From Heterotrichella gracilis (lineage: Eukaryota > Sar > Xanthophyceae > Tribonematales > Xanthonemataceae), in the NCBI GenBank assembly GCA_032358255.1, contig JAULBX010030486.1, forward strand, positions 1 to 64,000: 64,000 nucleotides of DNA. The letters are read 5' to 3'. Below the pieces are notes generated by a model. That model was given only the letters and a program-made list of their open reading frames with translations. It was not told the origin of the DNA and did not search any database. The translations under genes were made by a program, and so were the position numbers. The stretch's first letter is position 1. Every line of letters starts with the position of its first letter. Shown here in pieces: positions 1 through 8,743 of the stretch.

Positions 1-264
1 GGCGCCAAAACCGTTCCCGGGCCAACACAGAGCTTTGATGAGCAAACCAGAGGTGTCCTCAAACCGTCCTCAACACCCATATGAGTATATCACTTGATAC
101 TTGATGACCTTGTTGAAAAGCCTTCTCTAGACCACGTACCACGTCAGCTTATTGACGTCTGGCTGCATCTTTCTGCTTCACCTGTCTTGGTCCCTTGCAA
201 TGACCTTTGCCTCCAGCCAGTTCCTCACAGTTTGGGCCCAACGCAGCCCCCAACCCTTGCTTCC

Positions 265-3200
265 ATGGCATCCGAAACGCTGCTTGACTTTCTTGGTAAA
301 CTGGGTGGAGACTACATCCAGTTTGCTGTGAATCTGCGCGACGCGTACCGAAACGTAGGAGAACTGGCGTATGCAAAGCAGCCACGGCTTGAAGAATTGC
401 ACATTCCAGAGGGAGCAGCTGGCTACCTGATAGGATGTGCCCAACAAGCCCTCGGAACCACAACAGCAGGAGGTACAACGTTGTTTTGGGATACGAGCCG
501 TGCTTATCTGTTGTACTGTGATGGATGCATGCATATGAAAACAGGATGCACTGGAGAAGGAAGCCAGAGACCTGAGGAGGGACAACATTCTGCTCGCAGC
601 ACGGGGTTTTGTCAACGCTAGCCCAAAGCTGGACCCACGCCGCTGTGCTACCTCCCGAGTTTCCTCTTATTGACTGGTTGACTGTCACCTTGCCACTTTG
701 CAACACACGGGATATGTTTGGCACTGCAGGAAGCAGCGAGAGCAAGACAAGAAAAGGCAGCGACCAGGACGACGCCCTCACATTTTCCAAGAGAGCGTTG
801 ACTCTTGCTCAGGTTGCCCTCAGCAAGACAAGAAAGATCAGCACAGTCACCAGCAGCAGCGAAGTTGGAAAGCTTGTTTTAGGGCAAGCAAGTGTTTCTG
901 AAGCTCACTTCGAGGGAAAGCTTGCCAGTACGTCAGCTTTGTGCTTGCACGGTGGGACTAAGGGGCAAAAGTGTTCCAAATCAAAACTCTTTTGGTACCC
1001 ACCAGTCGTGCTCGCGCAGGTCTTCATGACATGACAGCACTTCGGAGGTTATTGACAACATCAGCTTGGGAGGAACACAAGAAGAGTTGGGAGGGTTCTA
1101 CCGATGAGGAGGGATTGCAGTCAGTGTTGAACAAGATCATTCCTGACTTGCTGAGTTTGCGGGACCCTGCAAGTGGCAAAGCTGTATATTTTGATACGCA
1201 CAGTGAGTACCCCCAGCACATACGGATTTAGTGGCTCAGCAAATTAGTTTGCTGCCGGGAATTTAAGTTTGACATGCTATTGTATGGACTGGAAATGAGT
1301 GCTGCCTTTCAATGGGCGCCTGATTCTTTAACGTTGTGACAAGCCTTGGATCATTACATTGGTGCAGTCAGTTTGAGGGGTTTCACTGGGGTTGTCTTGC
1401 GAGAATGCCCAACGCCCTGGGCAAATCCCAGCAAGTTGACTTGCATGCTGCAAAGCACTGCACGTCTGCACTGCACGTCTGTGTTGTGGCGCAAACTGTT
1501 TTTTTATACATCTTTTTCGTTTTACAGAGAGTGGGCTCGAGGGGAAGAAGCTGAAGATTGATTGCACCATTGCTGACACACACCGCGCCGGGCCTCATGT
1601 GGCAACGTTCCTGGAAGCCAAGTTCAAGCTCCAGCAGGATCAGGCAGATGCAGTTGGCCAGTGCGCGGTGCGTTGCTTCAAAACACCTTGTCGCGTGTGC
1701 TGCGTTGACATGCCACCACAACTCCTTGTTGCAATGTGCCGGCCGTGGTTTGCATGCTTTGCAATATCATTTAACTTCAGCTGTACAACTGGAATGCTTC
1801 TCACTGGCATAGTGCATCTGCAGTGAAGAACTATAGTCAGGGAAACGCTGCAATGAGGATGATGTCTGGGGATTATGCATGGCGGCGAGTGTTGTTTCCT
1901 CCCAATTGAGAACACGCATCTTACTTTGACTGTATGGCGCTTGGGGACCCCTTACAACCTGTGGTCCTTGGCAGGACCGAGTGACAGCATTGGCTTCAAA
2001 CCAGGAACAAAGGGACACGTGGATGTGCGCAATTATTGGCAAGGAGCATTTCCAGTTGCTTCAGTTTCAAGCAATCCGTGGCTGGTCAGCAGTAGCTTAT
2101 ACCGACATGAGGTGCACCCCGCTTGTGGTATTCAAGATGAGTGAGGACAATCACGGTTTCCAGCTGCTTGTCCGCTGGCTTCACACGCCATTCCAGGTGA
2201 GCGTGTGTTTCTATCTTAAACCTTTCGACGATTTAAAAGCTGTTTTTTAACTATCACCTAGGAGGTGGACAGCAGGGTGGACAGGCAGTGTAAGGACAGG
2301 GCGCTTGGCGCAAGACAGGTAGGACTGACTGCATCCGTTGGTGCTGTTGGAAACGCATGCAAGTCTGTGGGTGGAGGTGTGGTATGTGTCAACTCTCCTG
2401 GTGTTTTGATTGGGGATACAGGAAAACAATTGCATCGAGCCGTTGCAAGCGGCACATTTTCAGAAACCATACATGTGGTCACTGACATGGCAAGGCATAG
2501 CCAAGGGTCTCTTTCCGAGTATTGCAATGGGTTGAGTTGTGCCTGCCAGACGAGATGTCATCCGTGATTGGCTCCACATGCGTTTTGGCATTTACTTTAC
2601 CAACTGGCTCCTTGCCATGTGCTTGCTAGCGCATTACCAGGTCATCTCACATGGTCTTGAGCTCCCTTACAGTGCACAGCGCTACCTGTTGCAAATGCAC
2701 CAAGCCCCTTGACCCTCCAGTCGTAGTGGGGCGATTTTCATAATTATAGAATTAAACTTTTAAATTATTTTCTAATGATCTTGCGGTTGAAACTGGTAGA
2801 TGGAGAAGCGTTGATTATGAACATAGGTTGTGCAAATATTGTGAGACGATCGGGCAACGTCATGTTGAAGATGAACACCATTTTATTTTTGAATGTCCAC
2901 TATACCACGATGTTAGAGAAACATTTCAGAGCTGCTATAATGGCATTTCAAGAAACCTGTTTAGCTTTTTCGGTAGTAAATGTGGGGCCAATGTGGCTCC
3001 ATTATTTCACAGTTTATTTAGTAAGCGGGGTGACTTTTTCAAGCACCCCCAACAGTCTTGCGAGCCCGGGTTGGCTCCCTGACTGTGACTGTCAAATAAA
3101 TCTTGTAATCTTGTAAATTCAATTTTTTGACAATTTTCTAAATAATTAAATTTATGATTTTTCTTGTGTTTTTTCTTCTGAAGAAAAAGTAACTCGAAAC

Positions 3201-5635
3201 TTCTGTAGTAAAGCTTTACTTTACAGTTTGGTAAAAGTACAAATGAAAGTTTATCAAAAAATATTTTTTGTTTTTTCTTTCCTTAAAAGAAAAAGTAAGT
3301 AAAAAAAACTAAAAGTAAAAATAAAACAGGAATTATTTCAAAACCCGTAAAACACTTCACAAAATCTATTGGCCCAATAGGACACGGTAAGGAGCAATAA
3401 ACCCAACCCTTTCTACCATCAGATCGTGACAAGAGCGCACAATGCCTTTAACCTACTCTGCCATCAGACCTGGCAAGGAGCGCTGTCAGGTAACATCAAA
3501 ACCTAGGCCCGGCGCCATGCAAAGACCTCGCAAGAATATTTAAGGACAGGCAAGGGTAAACAGCACGTCCGGAGCATTTGACATGTCTTTTAGCACATTC
3601 TGTGCCTCATGCATGCAGGGGTGGGGGTACATCCCTCCGCAGCTTCCAGCTGAGTTTGCTATTGGCACATCCGGGGAGACAGTGGTGGTGGAGTGCAAAT
3701 TGCTGCAGAATGCGTCACATGAGCACTATGCCAGCAAGCTGGAGGCCCGCACTGGAGTGCAGGTGTATAAAGGCATGGTGAAGCCAAGCATGGAACCAGC
3801 AGTTGTGAAAATTCCAGGACGGGAGGAGCTGGCGGCCATTGAGGTGCGCTGGATTATTTGGCACACCCAGCACATTAACGTAATGGCGTATGCTGGGCTG
3901 CTGGCTTCGCTTCGCAAGGGCAATTGCTATTGCCAATAGCTATTGCACACCCGTAAAAAAACGTTGGCGTGCTTGAGACAATTACAGCCAGTCACCGGGA
4001 GGGTTCAGGGTGAGAGTCAATTCCATCCAAGATGAGCTATTGGCAATCCCAACAGATAATTCCAAAACCCTACCGCGTAAGCAAAAACCCTACCTGGAAA
4101 AAACGTTGTTCCTATGTGCAGGCAGCAAATTACGGTATCATCAGCCAATTACCGACGGTTGCAGACAGCTGCCTACGCCTCAAGGCAGAATGTCAGGCAT
4201 CGGTGGCTGGGGTCATGCGCAACGTGCTGGTGCTGCAGCCAATGGGAGAGCTCATCCCCTTCGACATCGAGCCACCCGCCCTTGTGGAGTTCATGCGGGA
4301 GATGGTGCAGTTGGTTGACGCCTTACATCAAGCAAACTACCTCCACCGGGACCTTTCGTATTACAACGTGCTCATCTTGGAGGGCAAGCCGCTGCTGGCA
4401 GATTTTCAGACTCTGGTGCCTGTTGATCACGAAGAGGTAAGGTTCATTTGGGCATGTGTGCCCTAAGAAGCCAGGTTTGAAAATCTTAAACATACTTGGC
4501 TTTTCGAATTTGAAATGGGTACATCGAATGTACCACCAATTTGTAAAGGGTTGTCAAATCTTTTAGTTGAGACTAATGAACATTGCTGCAACAAGTGAGG
4601 TGGCCGATGGACCCAATATTATCGCCTATCATTGGTGTTGTATGGTGATCCAGCCTCCCTCTAGCTTTTTACCAGGAATATATTTAAATACTACCTTGTA
4701 TAGCTACTACTGTATTCGGCAGGTTACACAAGGCCCCATGTCACCTTACTACTCCGTGATTAGGGTGGGATACCTGTGCCAGCACCTGTTGCCTGTTATT
4801 GTAGTTGTTACTCCTTAACACTGGGACTTGAAACATTGAATTGCAGGACAAACTGTAGAGTGATGGCAATAGGTGCTGGCCCAGTTGGAGCAATTTCTGT
4901 TGCTAGGTGGCCTGCCAGGTAGTCTATCAGGCGATTTTTAGAAGCTCAACCCGTTTGGGGTTTTGATACTACTTTTGGACCTCCCAAAGTTTGAAGATGC
5001 TTTTTAGGTAACGGGATGTTGGCAAGTGCATTCCTGGGGTGCCCCCTGCACATGGTTTGCTAGGAGGACTTTCATGTAATCGCGGGGTCATCCTGATTTT
5101 GATTTTTTTGGAATATGGTGAAGGTCCAAATAATGCATTTTTTGTGGATGAGTCCTATAAGCCATGTATGGAAAGGATCTCCCGGTCCCAATCTTGTCAT
5201 TGGAAGCAACGATCTTGATTCCACCGTTTTAAGGTTTAAATTTCACTTGGAACATGACTTTCTGTTTCTGTTACATGTTGTGTACTTGTGCCGCAGGGGG
5301 GGCATGTCACTGGCACCCCACTATTTGCCGCGCTTGCTGTTCTGAGAGGCGACAAGCATACCATTGGCACGGAGCTGGAGACGCTGTTCTACGTCCTCCT
5401 CTTTGTCTTGTCCAAGGGCAAGCTGTTTTGGGGCAACCTGAACCGAGACAACCCCCACCTTTACATAACCCGCTTTGGTGGCCTGGTCGGCGGATTTGAA
5501 GGCAGCGTTCTGCGGGGCACGCCAGTGGAGTGCCACCAAATGCTGACTCGACTTCGTGATGTATTTTTTAAGGGTACAACCTACGTGGGCCCAGAGGTGA
5601 CTTGCGTGCAGTTTCTGGCGGCTTGCCACCTGTAG
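265..5635 (+). CDS. CR/Crinkler-type protein: header + REase-like segment + FunK1-type kinase
   Basis: Spliced gene, read as exons. Header exon 265-472 starts MASETLLDFLGKLGGDY and is shared with the second CR gene at 8744. Exon about 1528-1667 encodes KKLKIDC...FLEAKFKLQQDQ, a D...ExK pattern like a restriction-endonuclease fold. Exon 1975-2196 (KEHFQLLQFQ...FQLLVRWLH) resembles the segment before FunK1/CRN kinases. Exons 3618-3843, 4122-4436 and 5297-5635 form the kinase: AVVKIPG lysine, YLHRDLSYYNVL catalytic loop, DFQ in place of DFG, then GTPLF and a TELETLFYVLLFVL helix typical of FunK1. The last exon ends in a stop at 5633-5635. The family is known as secreted or nuclear effectors and conflict proteins in oomycetes, fungi and some algae. 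Exons between 473 and 1527 and between 2197 and 3617 are not resolved, and the gene looks whole or nearly so. A LINE fragment sits in an intron. Family call fairly sure; cellular role unknown. Confidence 0.6.
2775..3116 (+). mobile_element. LINE 3' fragment (zf-RVT C-terminus)
   Basis: An AT-rich insert in an intron of the first CR gene encodes the typical C-terminal end of a non-LTR retrotransposon ORF2. It reads VETGRWRSVDYEHRLCKYC, then HVEDEHHFIFECPLYHDVR, which is the Cys-Cys...His-Cys knuckle after the reverse transcriptase. The frame stops near 3080 and is followed by a short 3' tail with a repeated CTTGTAAT motif. Only the last ~100 codons are present, as expected for 5'-truncated insertion by target-primed reverse transcription. 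It is in the same orientation as the host gene. Confidence 0.75.
3117..3560. other. AT-rich intronic stretch
   Basis: This stretch is much richer in A and T than its surroundings and has many short A and T runs, including several AAGAAAAAGTAA-like words around 3180-3310. No coding potential was seen. It lies between the LINE tail and the kinase N-lobe exon and may be part of the inserted DNA or an old insertion of its own. Confidence 0.4.
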
Positions 5636-5758
5636 AGCTGACTGTGAGTGGCACAGGCAAGGCAAGGGATGGACGGGGTGGATGGCATGGGGCAGTTGCT
5701 TTCTTGCAAAGTAAAGTCCTGCCATGGGGTTGCAGTCAGGTGGTTCTTTTCTGCTATG
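5618..5758 (+). repeat. Direct repeat, first copy (3' end of first CR gene)
   Basis: About 140 bp starting GGCTTGCCACCTGTAGAGCT, including the last codons and stop of the CR kinase gene. It recurs as a direct repeat at 6281-6411 with a few substitutions and a small deletion. The spacing of about 660 bp suggests a tandem duplication of the gene end. Confidence 0.85.
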
Positions 5759-5966
5759 GCCCAGGGGCACCACCAGGATCCTTTTCCTTTGCCACAACCT
5801 GCACTGTGATCCTGTGCACATCCCTGTCACCACCCTGTTCAGCTAAGAGACGCCATGACCCCCTAAATGCAGCAGTTGCCCAACACTTGCTGCAAATCTC
5901 AGCAATTTTGCTGGCCCTTGCAGGTGGTGGCCCATTGGCTACCTCCCTGAGGCCAGGCGCTTCAGG

Positions 5967-6176
5967 GTGAGTATCCAAAAGGGCAACGATGATTTCACAG
6001 AGCTGCACCTCAACCCTGGCATATGTGAACTGTGCGGCTTGCGCCCTGGTGCTATCCTCAAGAACGTGGAGAGCAAGATCATGGTGAGGGACAAGAAGGT
6101 CAATGGTGGTGCCCCTGTGGCAATTGCCGTATGGGCAAGAGCGAGGCGCTATGCTCTGAAGCTCACAGGCCTCTAG
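5967..6176 (+). other. Coding-like patch, unassigned
   Basis: An open stretch after a possible acceptor reads DDFTELHLNPGICELCGLR and then ends ...ARRYALKLTGL before a stop. Composition looks protein-like, and ELHLNPG faintly recalls the ELHIPEG motif of the CR header, but no family could be named. It lies inside the duplicated unit bounded by the 5618 and 6281 repeats and may be a leftover exon. Confidence 0.3.
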
Positions 6177-6280
6177 ACAGTATCGTTCAGCAGTGCCTGT
6201 GGCGGTGGGTCAAGCAGCAGTGGGGGCTGGGCAGCTGTTATACAGTTCGATGAGGAGGACCACACAGCCAGTTGTATAGA

Positions 6281-6411
6281 GGCTTGCCACCTGTAGAGCT
6301 GACTGTGAGTGGCACAGGCAAGGCAAGGGGTGGATGGCATGGGGCAGTTGCTTTCTTGCAAAGTAAATTTCCTCCCATGGGCTTGCAGTCAGGTGGTTCT
6401 TTTTTGCTATG
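6281..6411 (+). repeat. Direct repeat, second copy
   Basis: Second copy of the sequence at 5618-5758, starting AGGCTTGCCACCTGTAGAGC and running to the TTTTTTGCTATG words. It repeats the stop-codon context of the CR kinase gene without the rest of the exon. Confidence 0.85.
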
Positions 6412-6575
6412 AAAACGGAAATGTACACAGTGCGATTTCATGCTGTTACGATGTTTGACCTGCCATGGTGTACAAATTCCAATAAGTTACAATGGAGATG
6501 GCATCAGGCAGCAGTGTTTTCTAACAAACTGCAGCTGGCTATGGTGCTGAGCGTTTAGGGATGGTTACAAAAGAT

Positions 6576-6765
6576 AGCGGTTTTTTCCTCTTCTGCCGTT
6601 AACTTTGCGTCGGGATAAATGGGTAGCACGAAAGTACGATAAGCGGCATGGCTGGTTGACCAGCATCAGGTTCTACCACACAGGAACTGCTAAGCCTCTT
6701 AAACTGGCGGAGGCATATTATGACATGCTATTCTGGCTTTTAAGCTGGAATGCACATACAATTTT
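6576..6765 (+). mobile_element. SINE-like element, diverged copy
   Basis: This stretch shares the blocks GGGATAAATGGGTAGCACGA, AAGCGGCATGGCTGGTTGAC and AAGCTGGAATGCA with the better copies at 7051-7280 (opposite strand) and 42870-43042. The middle is more diverged and no CTTA tail remains, so this is probably the oldest of the three copies. Confidence 0.6.
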
Positions 6766-7050
6766 CAATATTATGGCGTAAGGTGTATGGTTTGGCTACT
6801 GGCGTGGTGCAGGAGGGGCTGCTAATAATAGGGAAGAGTGAGGAGTTAGGTAGGGGTTTTGGAAGTGGTGCGCATGAAGCGGAGGCAAATGAGCCGTATG
6901 TTTTTTGATAGGGTTTGGAGATCCTGCTCCCAAGTGGCCTCCCCATGAATGATATTTTCTGTCATCGCATCATCATTATCGCTGCTTCGGGCCCCATTGA
7001 CATCCCCTCCATGCACATACGTAACACTCCCCCTCTGAGGTCCCTGAGGT

Positions 7051-7280
7051 AAGTAAGTAAGTTAGTAAGTATATGCATTCCAGCTTTGAAGCCAGGTTAG
7101 CATGTCTGGGTGTGCCTCACCCCAGTCCTAGAGCCAAGGTTTAACTGACACTGTTTCCAGTGTGACAGATGGTGGCCAACCAGTCGTGCCGCTTACCGCA
7201 CTTTCGTGCTACCCATTTTATCCCCTCGCAAAGTTCAGGGAAATTCGAAAAATATCGCTACCCTTCGGATTCGAACATGC
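7051..7280 (-). mobile_element. SINE-like element with 12-bp target-site duplication
   Basis: A 230-bp non-autonomous element on the minus strand. Its tail is a (CTTA)n run at 7051-7070. Perfect 12-bp direct repeats GGTCCCTGAGGT flank it at 7039-7050 and 7281-7292, which is the signature of a retroposed insert. Its 5' end carries GTTCGAATCC, matching the tRNA box B consensus, so a tRNA-derived SINE cut off upstream of box B is likely. The body is shared with copies at 6576-6765 and 42870-43042. It encodes no protein. Confidence 0.8.
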
Positions 7281-7292
7281 GGTCCCTGAGGT

Positions 7293-7803
7293 CTCTCGTC
7301 ATTATGATAGCCAGGCATAGGCATTCTTGCTCACTCCAACTCCACTACCATAGAGAGGGCAACTGCCTCCTGTTCACCCACCTTGTGCCACATGTCCTCA
7401 CCACATCTGCACCTGTGCCGTGTGCCGTTGGATGGCAGCTGCTAGTGCCATGCGTTGGATGGCACCCTGGCAGGTAGCTCTGCATGCCATAGCTCCCAGT
7501 CAGATACTCCCCACCCAATCCAAAGTCGTCAAAAACTTGTGGTCGACGTCTTTTTCTGCCACCCATTCTTCAGTGCGTGCAGGTAATGTGCAATTGCAGA
7601 GCAGATGTCAATTCTTGCAACGAGGCTGGCAGCGGGTTTTGATGATGGTGTACAGAGATAGCCTTCCATTGTATGGTATGGTGGAGGTGGTGGCGGCGGG
7701 GGAGGGCTTCTGCCAAAAGTTTTGGCAGGGGCAGCACTTAGCCAGGGCCAGCAAGAGCAGCAGCAACAGCAGCAGGGATAACAGCGGCTGCAGCAAGACA
7801 TTT
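7293..7803. other. No gene seen
   Basis: Intergenic DNA between the SINE and the LINE fragment. Open frames here show no protein-like composition. It contains GGTGGTGGCGGCGG and CAGCAGCAACAGCAGCAGG microsatellite-like runs at about 7685-7790. Confidence 0.5.
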
Positions 7804-7890
7804 GGTGTTGCGACCTGTCTGCTGATGCCATGGTGTTGCGACCTGTCTGCTGATGCCATGATGTTGCGACCTGTCTGGCTGATGCCATGG
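7804..7890. repeat. 28-bp tandem repeat, three copies
   Basis: Three head-to-tail copies of a 28-29 bp unit beginning GGTGTTGCGACCTGTCTGCT and ending TGATGCCA. The third copy carries one extra G. The array directly abuts the start of the LINE reverse-transcriptase fragment. Confidence 0.85.
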
Positions 7891-8384
7891 ACATCACTAC
7901 CCCTCCTTACTCCCAGACCCTTTTCACCGGCATGAATAGCAACACCTTTTACACTTGCCTGAAACGCCTCAGCAACAACCGAGCGACAGGCACAGACAAC
8001 ATCCCCAATGAGGTCATCAAACACCTCCCCCAGGAGTTCCACACGCTGCTCCTGCTGATCTTCCAACTCAGCTGGCTTTCAGGCACAATTCCCGAAGAAT
8101 GGAAGCACAGTACCACCCAGCTCTTTCTCAAGAAGCAACCCGCCACAGAACTCAATAAATACAGACCAATAGCGACCCATATCACGTTTTACAAACTCTA
8201 CACACGTATGGTAACCATGGTGCTCAGCGACTATGCAGAACAGCATGGCATACTCTCGCCCTGCCAAGAGGGCTTCCGCCCACACCGCAACATCTCAAGA
8301 CAACTGCAATACCTACAAAACATAATAGAAGACGCTACACTGAACAAATCTGACCTGCTGCTGGCGAGCTCTCGTTTAAAATAG
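7887..8384 (+). mobile_element. LINE reverse-transcriptase fragment (fingers region)
   Basis: One open frame of 165 codons matches the N-terminal half of a non-LTR reverse transcriptase. In order it shows NNRATGTDNIPNEVIKHLP, SGTIPEEWKHSTTQLFLKK, ELNKYRPIATHITFYKL, and QHGILSPCQEGFRPHRNISR. The frame ends at LLASSRLK before motif A, so the catalytic aspartates (FxDD) are absent. Upstream endonuclease and downstream parts are missing. This is a dead fragment of a LINE, possibly the same family as the 3' piece at 2775-3116, though the two do not overlap and cannot be compared. Confidence 0.85.
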
Positions 8385-8503
8385 ACATTATTTGCATTAA
8401 ATAATATAATTTCCATGCGCCCCGCATACGCCCCCTTGGAAAAAGAGTTGGCGGCCACGCCTTACGAGTTTTATCCACTCCACCGCATTGCGCTGTCACC
8501 AAT

Positions 8504-8631
8504 TATTGATGACCTTGTTGCCTATTTTAGAACAGGGTTCTATTACAATAAGCATACCAAGTCAGCTTATTGATGACCTTGTTGCCTATTTTAGAACAGG
8601 GTTCTATTACAATAAGCATACCAAGTCAGCT
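8504..8631. repeat. 64-bp tandem duplication upstream of second CR gene
   Basis: Two adjacent near-identical 64-bp units begin ATTGATGACCTTGTTGCC at 8504 and 8568 and end in CAAGTCAGCTT. They lie 110-240 bp before the start codon of the second CR gene. A related single unit lies upstream of the first CR gene (about 100-150). Confidence 0.9.
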
Positions 8632-8743
8632 TATTGACGTCTTGCTGCATCTTTCTGCTTCAATTGTTTCGGCCCCTTGCAATAACCTTCGCCTCCAGCC
8701 AGTCCCTCACGTCAGTTTTGCGCAGCCCCCAACCCTTGCTTCC

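Noticed and set aside
370-390. LAYAKQ in the CR header as an LFLAK-type translocation motif
   Set aside because: The position roughly fits oomycete Crinklers, but only a few residues match and the motif is short; the header may be an unrelated domain.
149-790. Long minus-strand frame opposite the first CR header exon
   Set aside because: Shadow of the plus-strand exon; no protein-like composition or splice support.
7293-7370. A tRNA head with box A (TAGTGGAGTTGG on the minus strand) as part of the 7051-7280 SINE
   Set aside because: The perfect target duplication at 7281-7292 places this sequence outside the insert, so the A-box-like word is host DNA or an older element.
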